Position numbers and translations under genes: made by a program
Shown here: positions 36,429 through 45,022 of the stretch, piece by piece
Numbering within the stretch: position 1 is the first letter of the stretch
How the letters are laid out: every line of letters starts with the position of its first letter
Source of the DNA: JAWXCM01 sp034408745
GTDB lineage: Bacteria; Acidobacteriota; Terriglobia; Bryobacterales; Bryobacteraceae
Length of the DNA: 64,000 bases
Direction of reading: 5' to 3'
NCBI GenBank assembly: GCA_034408745.1
Contig: JAWXCM010000291.1
Location: 1 to 64,000, forward strand
Notes under the pieces: generated by a model
Database searches by the model: none
The model's input: only the letters and a program-made list of their open reading frames with translations
What the model was told of the DNA's origin: nothing

Positions 36429-39326
36429 TTATTGCTCGGCAGGAGGTGTTTTCGTTTGCAGATGCGCCTGCAGCAGTGTGGCGGGATGGATCGCCGACGC
36501 TTCCGTGAAGTCTTTAATCTGGTGCCTGCAGGAGAATCCCGGAGCCACCACTACCGTCTGGGGCTTACGGTCTCGAATGGCTGGGAACAGGCGGAGCTCT
36601 CCAACGTTTTTCGATACCTCATAGTGCTCGTGTTCATAGCCGAATGAACCTGCCATTCCGCAGCAGCCCGCGTCGGGCATCACGACAGAAGTACCAGGCA
36701 GCCGGCTAAGAGCGGACTTGATCACGGGTAGTAGTCCCATCGATTTCTGGTGACAATGCGCATGCAACATCACGGTCGGCGGTCCGGGTTTGAACGTGAG
36801 TTGGTCTTGAGAGGCGACGAATTCTTCGAAGGAAATAGAGGCACTGGCTATGGTCTGGGCCCGGCGTTGATCTTCACCTCGGAGCAGAGATGGAATGTCC
36901 TCGCGCACTGACGACAGACAGCTCGGTTCACAGAAAACGATGGGCAGCCCTTTTTCAGCGTGCGGCAGAAGGGCGGCAATTAGCCGTTTGCCATTTCGAC
37001 GCGCCTGACCAAGCAGCCCCTTGGAGATGAGGGGTCGTCCGCAGCATGCGCCGGACGCCAGCCCCACGCGAAGCCCCGTGGCCTGCAACACGTCGAGCGC
37101 TGCTACGCCAACCTCCGGGTTGTAGAAGTTCATGTAGGTGTCGTTGAAGAGGACCACCTCGGGTGCGCCGCTGGTTCGGCCGGCTGCCTGGCTCTCGAAC
37201 GTTTTTGCTGCCCAGGTTGGCAGGGCACGGCGCGCGTCGATACCGAAGAGCTTCTGTCCAGCGCGGCGGAGGAGGCTCGAGCTGGCAAGGGCGTTGGCAA
37301 GCGGTGCCACATGACTGCCCCACTCGGCTGTCTGGCGCGCGTTGCCAAGCATGCGAGTACCTGCCGGCATTCTGTGGCGCGACCAGTAGTCGGCGAGAAA
37401 CTCACTTTTGAATCTGGCTACATCAACACCGACGGGACACTCTGCCTTACATGCGCGGCACTCGAGGCACAGATCGAGAACGCGGAACACGCCGTCGTCG
37501 CCGAGGCCCGCTTCGCCAAGCCGGCCTGCCATGGCGAGCCGCAGTACGTTGGCGCGCCCTCTTGTGGAATGCGCCTCGTCCAGTGTCGCCATGTAGGACG
37601 GGCACATGGTTCCGTCCAGTTTCTTGCGGCACACACCAAGACCACTGCACATCTCAACCGCGCCGGCCATGCCGCCGTACTCTGAGTAGTCGAAGTATGT
37701 TTGTGGGTTGGGCGTAATGTAGCCGGCCCCTAAGCGCAGGTTCGACGTGAGTGGTGGAGGGTCGACGATCTTGCCCGGGTTGAAGAGGCCGTCGGGATCG
37801 AACGCGCGCTTGATGGTGCGGAAGGCGTCGTAGATCACGGGACCGAACATCTTCTGGAGGAACGGACTACGCACCAAACCATCGCCATGCTCGCCGGAAA
37901 GAGCGCCGCCGAACTCAAGGACAAGGTCGGCCACTTCGTTCGCTATGGATTCGAACTTCTTTACGCCTGCCTCGGTCTTGAGATTGACGACGGGCCGCAC
38001 GTGCAGACAGCCTACCGATGCATGCGCGTATATTCCGGCTGTAGTTTCGTGCCGTCGAATGATTTCGAGAAATCGTTCAATATAGTCGCGCAGCTTCTCC
38101 GGAGCAACGGCCGTGTCTTCGACGAAGGATATCGACTTGGCGTCATCCTTCATCGCTATGGACAGACCCAGGGCTGCTTCCCGGAGCTTCCAGATGTTCG
38201 CCTGTTCGTCGGGATTCGTCGCGAGGTGGAAATGCGTACCCAGTCCGAGGCTCGTTAGCTCCGCTATCACTGCATTCATGCGCGGAGGAAGGTGGCGGGC
38301 CTCGTCATCGTAGAACTCCACACAGAGCAGCGCGCCGGGATCACCTTTGATGAACGTCTGACGGATGCGGTCGAGAGCAATACTTTGCTTTGTGTAATCA
38401 AGGATGAACTTGTCCATCACCTCGATTGCGGAAGGTTTGTGCCGAAGGATGACGGGCGTTGCCGCCAGCGCTTCCAGCGTTTCGTTGAACTGGATGGCGA
38501 GAACCGATTTGGCTCTCGGCAGCGGCACCAGGTTCAGCCGCGCTTCCAGCACAACTCCGAGTGTTCCTTCCGAACCCACGATGAGCTTCGCGAGATTGAA
38601 TGGTTTGGCGGGGTCGGTGAACTCATCGAGGTTGTACCCGCCGACTCGACGCAACACTTTCGGGAAGCGGCGCTGGACTTCAGCGGCACAGGACCGCGAG
38701 ACGTCGCGCACGCTGCGGTAACACTGAGCTTCGAGCGTGTTGCCCTCGCATGCACGCTCCAGTGCGTCTGCATCAAGTTCGCGCATGTGGACGACAGACC
38801 CGTCGGCCAGCACCACCCGCATTTCCAACACGTGGTCGATTGTCTTTCCATACAAGACCGATCGCGCGCCGCTGGAATTGTTGGCCATCATGCCGCCCAC
38901 GGTTGCCCGGCTGGCTGTGGAGATGTCCGGTGCAAAGCGCAGGTTGTACGGCTTCAGAGCTGCGTTCAGTTCGTCGAGAACTATGCCTGGCTCTACTCGA
39001 ACCCAGCGCTCCTCCGGGTTGACCTCCAGAATTCGGTTGAAGTATTTCGAGCAGTCGACCTGAAGACCTTCGCCGATTGCCTGCCCTGCCTGGGATGTTC
39101 CGCCACCTCGCATTGTGATGGAGCACCTGTGCTTTCGGCAGATCTGCACAACGCGCACGACGTCTTCGCGGGTTCGCGGTATGGCGACTCCCATGGGCTG
39201 GATCTGATAGACGCTCGCGTCCGTCGAGTACAGCGCGCGAGACACCGTGTCGAAGCGGACCTCGCCTTCGATGTTCTGGCGCAGGTCGCGTTCGAGGGCG
39301 GCCGCGTCGACGGATATCTTGATCAC
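36429..39326 (-). CDS. FAD-linked / Fe-S hydroxyacid dehydrogenase (YdiJ-like)
   Basis: 965 residues from GTG 39326, which overlaps the aminotransferase TGA (GTGA) and has AGGGA nine bases upstream; the frame is open further upstream but there overlaps coding of the aminotransferase. Order: PCMH-type FAD domain (IPRTREDVVRVVQ, MRGGGTSQAGQAIG, MMANNSSGARSVLYGKT); FAD-oxidase C-terminal domain (GSEGTLGVVLEARL, LSGEHGDGLVRSPFL); a ferredoxin-like part with CSGLGVCRK and CLECRACKAECPVGVD (about 617-632); and CCG domains (ACCGRPL, HCHQKS, DAGCCGMAGSFG). This is the layout of D-2-hydroxyglutarate/D-lactate dehydrogenases. Likely oxidises a 2-hydroxyacid and passes electrons to quinone or a carrier. 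Confidence 0.92.
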   Translation of the reverse strand: MIKISVDAAALERDLRQNIEGEVRFDTVSRALYSTDASVYQIQPMGVAIPRTREDVVRVVQICRKHRCSITMRGGGTSQAGQAIGEGLQVDCSKYFNRILEVNPEERWVRVEPGIVLDELNAALKPYNLRFAPDISTASRATVGGMMANNSSGARSVLYGKTIDHVLEMRVVLADGSVVHMRELDADALERACEGNTLEAQCYRSVRDVSRSCAAEVQRRFPKVLRRVGGYNLDEFTDPAKPFNLAKLIVGSEGTLGVVLEARLNLVPLPRAKSVLAIQFNETLEALAATPVILRHKPSAIEVMDKFILDYTKQSIALDRIRQTFIKGDPGALLCVEFYDDEARHLPPRMNAVIAELTSLGLGTHFHLATNPDEQANIWKLREAALGLSIAMKDDAKSISFVEDTAVAPEKLRDYIERFLEIIRRHETTAGIYAHASVGCLHVRPVVNLKTEAGVKKFESIANEVADLVLEFGGALSGEHGDGLVRSPFLQKMFGPVIYDAFRTIKRAFDPDGLFNPGKIVDPPPLTSNLRLGAGYITPNPQTYFDYSEYGGMAGAVEMCSGLGVCRKKLDGTMCPSYMATLDEAHSTRGRANVLRLAMAGRLGEAGLGDDGVFRVLDLCLECRACKAECPVGVDVARFKSEFLADYWSRHRMPAGTRMLGNARQTAEWGSHVAPLANALASSSLLRRAGQKLFGIDARRALPTWAAKTFESQAAGRTSGAPEVVLFNDTYMNFYNPEVGVAALDVLQATGLRVGLASGACCGRPLISKGLLGQARRNGKRLIAALLPHAEKGLPIVFCEPSCLSSVREDIPSLLRGEDQRRAQTIASASISFEEFVASQDQLTFKPGPPTVMLHAHCHQKSMGLLPVIKSALSRLPGTSVVMPDAGCCGMAGSFGYEHEHYEVSKNVGELRLFPAIRDRKPQTVVVAPGFSCRHQIKDFTEASAIHPATLLQAHLQTKTPPAEQ

Positions 39327-40492
39327 AGATTTGTTAGTCCCTGACTTAGTAAGTGGAGTCCGCGATCCAGCACGTCGCCGCCGGATGCGAAAGAGACACG
39401 GAGAGTGCCTTCGCCGGCCTCGCCGTAAGCGCGGCCGTGTACGACTGCTACGCCGTGTTCGTTCAGCATGTACCTGCGTACGTCGTCCGAGGTGCGGCCC
39501 GTCCGCGTGATGTCGAGCATGGCGAAGAAGCCGCCCTCGGGCGGATGCACCAATACGTTCGGTATTCCCGCGAGACGTTGGACGACGGTATTCCTGCGGC
39601 GTGTATATTCGTCGAGCATGTCCCGCACACAGTCCTGTGGCCCGTTGAGCGCGGCTGCGCCTGCGTCCTGCACAAATGTCGCGGGACCACGGCTGCACAG
39701 TTGCAGTACAAGCAGCATGCCCCGAATGACGTCAGGTGGTGCTGCGCAGTATCCGAGTCGCCAGCCCGTCATGGAGTACGTCTTCGAAAAGCTGTTGATC
39801 AACACGCACCGGCGCCGGATCTCTGGCGAGAGCGATGCCGGGGATATGTGCACTGCGCCGTCGTACGTAATCGACTCGTAGATCTCATCACTAATGAGCG
39901 TGAGGTCGCGGCGGCATACAAATTCGGCGATGTTACTGAGTTCCTCACGTGTCAGGACAGTGCCCACGGGGTTCCATGGTGTGTTGATCAACAGAACACG
40001 AGTCGCCGGGGTGCACGCGGCTTCGAGGTCGTCGACATGGAAGGCAAATCGACCGGCGTGAGAGGTGCTTCGAACAGGCCGGGGTTCGGCGCCGGTGAAG
40101 CGAATCGGCGACTGGTACGCATCGTAGATGGGATCGGGAACCAGCACTTCATCGCCAGGTCCGACCAGCGCACCGAGCGCGGCGTGTATCGCCAGTGTGG
40201 CGCCATCCGTGATGAGGATCTCCGAGCCGGGATCGCAGGTCACGCCATTCTGTCGAGCCAGTTTGTCCGCGACCGCATCGCGCAATGCGGCCTCACCGCG
40301 GTTATTCGGGTACGCCGTCCGGCCGTTCTGCAACGCCTGAATCGCAGCGTCCGTGATGTGCGCGGGCGTCGGAAAATCAGGTTCGCCGCGCATCAGGGAA
40401 GCTACCTTGCGCCCCTGCACCTGAAGGGTCTGGACCTCGGCAAGAATAGAGTTGATGGCGGTAGGCTTCAACAGCGACAAACGTTCCGGCAT
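39323..40492 (-). CDS. PLP-dependent class I/II aminotransferase
   Basis: 389 residues from ATG 40492, 4 bp after the propeller stop. Fold-type I motifs: GEPDFPTP, AYPNNRGEAALRDAVA, NTPWNPVGTVLT (Asn174), SDEIYE (Asp202, Tyr205) and SFSKTYSMTGWRLGY with the Schiff-base Lys237, ending in a conserved LRVSFASG. This is the aspartate/aromatic aminotransferase-like group. It has no signal peptide, so it works in the cytoplasm. Overlapped with the hydroxyacid dehydrogenase: the pair could interconvert an amino acid, its 2-oxoacid and a 2-hydroxyacid. Confidence 0.9.
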   Translation of the reverse strand: MPERLSLLKPTAINSILAEVQTLQVQGRKVASLMRGEPDFPTPAHITDAAIQALQNGRTAYPNNRGEAALRDAVADKLARQNGVTCDPGSEILITDGATLAIHAALGALVGPGDEVLVPDPIYDAYQSPIRFTGAEPRPVRSTSHAGRFAFHVDDLEAACTPATRVLLINTPWNPVGTVLTREELSNIAEFVCRRDLTLISDEIYESITYDGAVHISPASLSPEIRRRCVLINSFSKTYSMTGWRLGYCAAPPDVIRGMLLVLQLCSRGPATFVQDAGAAALNGPQDCVRDMLDEYTRRRNTVVQRLAGIPNVLVHPPEGGFFAMLDITRTGRTSDDVRRYMLNEHGVAVVHGRAYGEAGEGTLRVSFASGGDVLDRGLHLLSQGLTNL

Positions 40493-40496
40493 TGGG

Positions 40497-41285
40497 TTAC
40501 CGGAGCGGGAAACGGCAGACAACTCCGACGTCGTCGCAATACCAGACCGTCCCTTTCCAGATCGTCATCCCGTGCGGCAACGGGTCACTGTCGGCAAGCT
40601 GGATACGCTCCGACCACTTGCCTGTCTTCACATCGTGCCGGACCATCGCGTTGAGGTTGGAATCGACGCACCACAATGAGTCGCCTTCCCAACCGAGACC
40701 GTGCGGCCTGTCGCCCGCTGTCGCGAACTCGTGTTCAATCTGGAAACCGGCTGGATTCAGACGATAGATTTTCTGAGCCGGTGGCACCGAGATCCAAAGC
40801 CGGCCGTTCTTCCATTCGAGCCCATGGGCACCAGTCGGCTGCCGCGATGCAGGCGGTGCCGCGGCTGGGGCGGCCGGTGGCGGGGGCGGAGCCAGTGGGC
40901 TGCGGCGGCCGTTAGTCCACGCAACTGCACCGGAGCCGGGACTCGCATATTTAGCCAGTGTCTTGCCAGTCTTCGCATCGGATCGAATGATCTCTCGGCT
41001 GTAAGTGGACGCGATCCAGATCGCCTCGCCATCGAAGGTGATCCCGCTGCCCGCTTTGGAATCGGTCTCAAGGGCACGCAGCACCTTACCTCGCTCATAG
41101 TCGACGAGGTAGGCACGATTGTCCTTCTGGTCGAGGATCCAGAGCCCGTCCGCTGTGGCCTGCAATCCGTTGGGCTGAGGTCCGGGCGACTTGAAGACAG
41201 TCTCGACCTTGACGCGGCGAACCGTCTCTTTCGCCGAGGCGGCCGCAGCCGCACAAACGAGCAGGAACTCCCGCCTCGCGATCAT
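40497..41285 (-). CDS. Exported Vgb-like beta-propeller protein
   Basis: 262 residues. Tat/Sec-type signal ARREFLLVCAAAAASA. Repeats of the streptogramin-lyase/glutamine-cyclotransferase-like propeller: PNGLQATADGLWILDQKDNRAYLVDY, ITFDGEAIWIASTYS, GLEWKNGRLWISVPP, PHGLGWEGDSLWCVDSNLN, PHGMTIWKGTVWYCDD. A Pro/Ala-rich low-complexity insert (about 130-148) interrupts the blades. It is a paralogue of the gene at 51768-52541, which lacks the insert. No catalytic residue is assignable; ligand binding or lactone hydrolysis is possible. Confidence 0.75.
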   Translation of the reverse strand: MIARREFLLVCAAAAASAKETVRRVKVETVFKSPGPQPNGLQATADGLWILDQKDNRAYLVDYERGKVLRALETDSKAGSGITFDGEAIWIASTYSREIIRSDAKTGKTLAKYASPGSGAVAWTNGRRSPLAPPPPPAAPAAAPPASRQPTGAHGLEWKNGRLWISVPPAQKIYRLNPAGFQIEHEFATAGDRPHGLGWEGDSLWCVDSNLNAMVRHDVKTGKWSERIQLADSDPLPHGMTIWKGTVWYCDDVGVVCRFPLR

Positions 41286-41294
41286 GGCATCTCC

Positions 41295-41972
41295 CTACTT
41301 CGTACTGGTACGTGCTTCTTCGAGGATACGCTTTGCGCGGCTCGGATTGAAGACGCCGCAGGAGCAGAACCGCGCCAGGTAAGTGACGGCCTGCTCAGGC
41401 GTGCGACGGCCTTCCTTCACCCAGTCGATCATTTTTTTCGCAAGGGAGTTCGCCACCATACCGTGTCCGCACATTGTGGACAGCATGAGCACATGACTGT
41501 TAGGCAAATGTTCCGTTTTGCCTTCGAATCCGAGCGAATACCCAACGCTGTGCCGCGGAATGCCAGCCGCATGGCAGCACTGGTCGGCACCATCCACGCT
41601 GGTCGAGATATTGATGCTCATGCCGAAGTCGCGTTCTTTCACGGCCTTCAGGAAGTCTTCCGCCCTGACTCTGTCGTCGAACACCGCGGCCACTGTGGTG
41701 ATGTGGTCGAGGCCAGCGATGACAGCATCGAAATCAGGCTTTATGTCCCGGTTCCAGTGTGATGTCGGGTCCAGGCTCTTGCACGGACGCAATGCGCCAC
41801 CGTGGCGTGCATCGCCGAGATTCACAGGACCGAACGTCGCCGCAAGACGCAGGAATTCGCGCAGCTTATCGAGTGCACCCTGCTCGTTTTTCCCACGGCT
41901 CGCGATTGCGAAAATAATGAAGTCATCCCGAAAGCTATCGGCGCTTCCAAAACGGTGCAGCGTGTTGGTCAT
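41295..41972 (-). CDS. Unknown conserved protein paired with a ferredoxin
   Basis: 225 residues, no signal or membrane segment, family not recognised. The C-terminal half is rich in Cys/His and looks conserved: DGADQCCHAAGIPRH, STMCGHGMVANSLAKKMIDW, then RTPEQAVTYLARFCSCGVFNPSRA. The paired CCH, CGH and CSC clusters suggest metal or Fe-S binding. The N-terminal half has an AVIAGLDHITTVAAVFDD segment. The start codon overlaps the ferredoxin stop (ATGA), implying the two act together. The neighbours are a propeller and an aminotransferase. I propose no reaction. Confidence 0.75.
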   Translation of the reverse strand: MTNTLHRFGSADSFRDDFIIFAIASRGKNEQGALDKLREFLRLAATFGPVNLGDARHGGALRPCKSLDPTSHWNRDIKPDFDAVIAGLDHITTVAAVFDDRVRAEDFLKAVKERDFGMSINISTSVDGADQCCHAAGIPRHSVGYSLGFEGKTEHLPNSHVLMLSTMCGHGMVANSLAKKMIDWVKEGRRTPEQAVTYLARFCSCGVFNPSRAKRILEEARTSTK

Positions 41973-42814
41973 CGTCCTGCTCCTGCGGTTTCCGGCTTTG
42001 CCTGTTCCACGACGTTGGTAATCCGGCCAAGCCCAACATTGGTTTTGGCTCTGTGCAGCTTGTATCCGAGGTTTTCCAGGATGGAGGCGACCACTGTTTC
42101 ATCGCCCGTTTCATCGCATCGAGTCCCTACTCCGAGCGCGACCACGGTATCGACGTGCTTTTCGATCTCCCACACCAGGCGCACGATTTCCTCAGTACGC
42201 GCCACAGGCACTTTAATCTCCACGATCGCTGACATCAGCTTCTCATTCATGATGTCGTCACGCAGAGTGCCTGTGCTCACGTCCGTCATTAAGGAGGTAA
42301 TTGGATTCTTTTTCTCAAACGATACTCCGGCGCGTGCAAGCATGTGGCACGCCGTCTGGATCTCGCGAAACCAGACGCCCACTCCGGGACGGCCGAACTC
42401 GATTGTGAATCCGACCTCGCCCACTTGTACGCGGCCCGAAACGTCGTTGGTCTTCACTTCTTCCGTGCCACGGCCTTCGACGCCGGTGGATTCGTGCGGC
42501 ACGCGCGGGTCTGAGAATGCGCGCCGCACCACACGCGGCCACACCAGTTCATCGGGCTCGAATGCCGCGGTCGGACAAACGTCGGGCTCGGGATCGAAGC
42601 GTAGACGCATCATCTGAAATAGCCTGCGCATGGTGCGCACCACGGTCGGGTTCAGGTGTTCCTGACTGAGGCCGTTGTAGCAGGCATAGCACTCGACACA
42701 CTCGTCACGGTTGACGGTGGCGCGCCTGATCTGCGGGTCGATGTAGATGGCACCCATGGGACACACGTATGTGCAGTTGCCGCAGGCCACACATTTGTCT
42801 GGATTGATAAACAT
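41969..42814 (-). CDS. Two-cluster ferredoxin with unknown C-terminal domain
   Basis: 281 residues from ATG 42814, which overlaps the MFS stop (TAATG). The N-terminus is a bacterial ferredoxin: Cys8-x2-Cys11-x2-Cys14-x3-Cys18-Pro for the first [4Fe-4S]. For the second, Cys39-x2-Cys42-x2-Cys45, with the fourth Cys-Pro only at 80 after a 34-residue helical insertion. A ~190-residue domain follows (GRGTEEVKTNDVSGRV, EVGFTIEFGRPGVGVWFREI, NPITSLMTDVSTG, VALGVGTRCDETGDE) that I cannot name. Probably an electron-transfer subunit for the coupled 225-residue protein or for the downstream flavoprotein. Confidence 0.8.
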   Translation of the reverse strand: MFINPDKCVACGNCTYVCPMGAIYIDPQIRRATVNRDECVECYACYNGLSQEHLNPTVVRTMRRLFQMMRLRFDPEPDVCPTAAFEPDELVWPRVVRRAFSDPRVPHESTGVEGRGTEEVKTNDVSGRVQVGEVGFTIEFGRPGVGVWFREIQTACHMLARAGVSFEKKNPITSLMTDVSTGTLRDDIMNEKLMSAIVEIKVPVARTEEIVRLVWEIEKHVDTVVALGVGTRCDETGDETVVASILENLGYKLHRAKTNVGLGRITNVVEQAKPETAGAGR

Positions 42815-44115
42815 TACGACTCCAAAAATTCTACCCGACGACTGGCGTCGATTCTGAGAAACAGTACGGCACCGATCATGCACATGGCCGATGCAACCAG
42901 AAACGGTTCCTTCCAGCCCATGTTATGCACCAGGTATCCGAGTATCGTGGGCGATATCGCGCCGCCAATATTGCCGCAGGTGTTCATCACCGCGGAGACT
43001 GAACCCGCATAGTCGGCACCAATGTCGAGCGGCACGGCCCAGCTCACACCAACCGTCAGTTCGAGTCCGAAGAACGCGAGGCAACTGAACCACACGCTGG
43101 TGAGTGGCGCATCTGTCAGCGCGGCAGGCAGGATAGCGGCCCCGGCCAGTGCGAACCCTGCAAAACCGATGAACCGACGCGACCGCCGGATGTCGCCCGT
43201 GCGTTTCAGCCAGACATCGGAGAGCCAGCCACCCGCCAGGTCGCCGAGTGTGCCTGCGAACAATGGCAATGAAGCGTAGAATCCCATCTCTTTCAGGTTG
43301 AATCCGCGGCTTTCTTTTAGATATGTGGGAAACCAGTCGAGATAGACCGACAGGCAATATCCATAGCAGAAGTACATCGCGGAGAGATACCAGACGGTAG
43401 GGCAGGTAAGGATGGCTCGCCACGGAACCGTCGCGGTGCGGCGGGAACGATTTCCGGTCGCCGCATGAATCAACGCCAGTTCGGCTGCATTTACAGACCG
43501 ATGTTCCGCCGGGGTATCGCGGTACCAGAAATACCAGACAGCGGCCCAGCCAATCCCGAGCAGCCCGAAGATAAGGAATGGCGAACGCCAGCCGTACAAG
43601 GCCATCAATGAGACAACGAGCGGCGGCGTGAGAGCGGCGCCCAGTCGAGATCCGGCATGCGTTACGCCTTGTGCATAGCCGCGCTCGGATGGCAGCATCC
43701 AGCGTGAGAGTGAGCGTGTCGCGATGGGGAACGCTCCTGCCTCGCCGACACCGAAAAGGAAGCGAGTGACAGCCATCGACGCCGCACTCCACGACAGCGC
43801 TGTCAGGCATGTGAACGCGCTCCACCAGCAAACGATCAGCGTCAGAGCGTTTCGTGGCCCGATGCGGTCGCCGAGCCATCCGCCCGGGATCTGAAACAGC
43901 GCATATCCCCAGCGGAACGATGACAGAATCCATCCAATTGTGACCATACTGAACCCGAATTCTTTTTGAATCATGGGAACAGCGGAGGAGATCACGACAC
44001 GGTCCATGTACGTGATCATGTACGCCGAGACGGTGAGCCACAGAACCAGATGTCGAACGCGGGTGGGCCGTGTCGACACCAGTTCAGCCGCGGGATGTGG
44101 CGCAACCGATGACAA
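42814..44115 (-). CDS. MFS transporter, anion:cation symporter-like
   Basis: 433 residues with about twelve transmembrane helices. Near helix 1, SAYMITYMDRVVIS is typical of the ACS family (hexuronate, glucarate and phthalate transporters); then GWILSSFRWGYALFQIPGGWLGDRIGPRNAL (the helix 2-3 loop motif) and FLFGVGEAGAFP. These carriers take up organic anions such as sugar acids with protons. Translation appears to start at TTG 44115, directly after the bicupin TAG, with a GAGG upstream; no ATG precedes helix 1. Its position suggests import of the carboxylate used by the following enzymes. Confidence 0.87.
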   Translation of the reverse strand: MSSVAPHPAAELVSTRPTRVRHLVLWLTVSAYMITYMDRVVISSAVPMIQKEFGFSMVTIGWILSSFRWGYALFQIPGGWLGDRIGPRNALTLIVCWWSAFTCLTALSWSAASMAVTRFLFGVGEAGAFPIATRSLSRWMLPSERGYAQGVTHAGSRLGAALTPPLVVSLMALYGWRSPFLIFGLLGIGWAAVWYFWYRDTPAEHRSVNAAELALIHAATGNRSRRTATVPWRAILTCPTVWYLSAMYFCYGYCLSVYLDWFPTYLKESRGFNLKEMGFYASLPLFAGTLGDLAGGWLSDVWLKRTGDIRRSRRFIGFAGFALAGAAILPAALTDAPLTSVWFSCLAFFGLELTVGVSWAVPLDIGADYAGSVSAVMNTCGNIGGAISPTILGYLVHNMGWKEPFLVASAMCMIGAVLFLRIDASRRVEFLES

Positions 44116-45021
44116 CTAATGCGCCTCGCGAAGATGAGCGATGTTCGGGAACCCGTTGAGTGCGAGCCGTGTGCTGGGACCGTCGCCCCAGAAGCGTGGC
44201 GCGTGGAACGTAAACGGCGGGACGTAGACAACGTCGCCCTCGCTGGCAATGATGACACCTACTTTCTCAATCGGATAGCGGATCTGACCCTGCATCACCA
44301 GCCAGAATTCCGCGCATTCGACATGATAGTGACCTTTGTCCTTCTCATTGAGTGGAGGCAGATTCTTTGCGTTCCCGTAGATGATATTCGACACGGCGCG
44401 ATCATCGTGCACAAAGCGACTTCCTTTGTAGTTGGGGTCTTTTTGCAACTCGTACAAATTGATGTGGGGCTTGTTCCCGTACCCGTAAGGCTGGGGCGTT
44501 CGACCGAGCGTTACCGGAATCCACGTCGCGCCAGGCATTTCTGGTGGCTTCGCGTCCCGCGGGTAAAGCGTCTTGGCCTTCGCGATGTTGACTTCAAAGC
44601 GCAATGACGGCTTATCGCCCAAAGACTCCATCGAGTAGATCGTCTGCATTGGGACTTGCACCATTGATCCCTTGCGTGCGATTAGCGAATCCTGTCCTTC
44701 GATCTCAAACCGGATCTCTCCATCCATGACAATCCACCAGGCGCGGGTGTCGGGATGAAAGCGCCGCCCGACCTTTGTGCCGGGCTTCATTTGCACATAC
44801 TCCGCTCTGAGATGGGCATCGTCGACGACCGTCTCGCGCCAGTCAGTCTGGCCCTTGTGCAGCGTCTTGAGATCGGCAAGTTTCGTGTGGGCGCGGTGGC
44901 CAGGCGGGTATATGCCGGGCTCGGACTTTGGAGCCCAGGAAGCCTCTTCTTTGGGCTGCTGCCAGGCGATGGCGCAAGTAACAGCAGCAAGCAATCCAGT
45001 CAGCACAACGGCTGTGCGCAT
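44116..45021 (-). CDS. Exported double-cupin protein
   Basis: 301 residues with an N-terminal signal (MRTAVVLTGLLAAVTCAIA). Cupin 1 has KVGRRFHPDTRAWWIVMDGEIRFEI, with one of the usual histidines replaced (FHPDTR). Cupin 2 has a fuller metal site, GHYHVECAEFWLVMQGQIRY, then PPFTFHAPRFWG. The second cupin is therefore the likely metal-binding one. It starts 1 bp after the amidohydrolase and ends directly at the MFS start. Family reaction unknown; sugar-acid isomerase or dioxygenase are options. Confidence 0.78.
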   Translation of the reverse strand: MRTAVVLTGLLAAVTCAIAWQQPKEEASWAPKSEPGIYPPGHRAHTKLADLKTLHKGQTDWRETVVDDAHLRAEYVQMKPGTKVGRRFHPDTRAWWIVMDGEIRFEIEGQDSLIARKGSMVQVPMQTIYSMESLGDKPSLRFEVNIAKAKTLYPRDAKPPEMPGATWIPVTLGRTPQPYGYGNKPHINLYELQKDPNYKGSRFVHDDRAVSNIIYGNAKNLPPLNEKDKGHYHVECAEFWLVMQGQIRYPIEKVGVIIASEGDVVYVPPFTFHAPRFWGDGPSTRLALNGFPNIAHLREAH

Positions 45022-45022
45022 A

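Noticed and set aside
39327..39698. 124-residue N-terminal extension of the FAD/Fe-S dehydrogenase
   Set aside because: The extension overlaps the aminotransferase on the same strand, is very Arg-rich and matches nothing; GTG 39326 with AGGGA upstream and a GTGA overlap fits the family start.
39353..40654. 433-codon plus-strand frame opposite the aminotransferase
   Set aside because: Antisense to an aminotransferase with all catalytic motifs; composition is that of a shadow frame.
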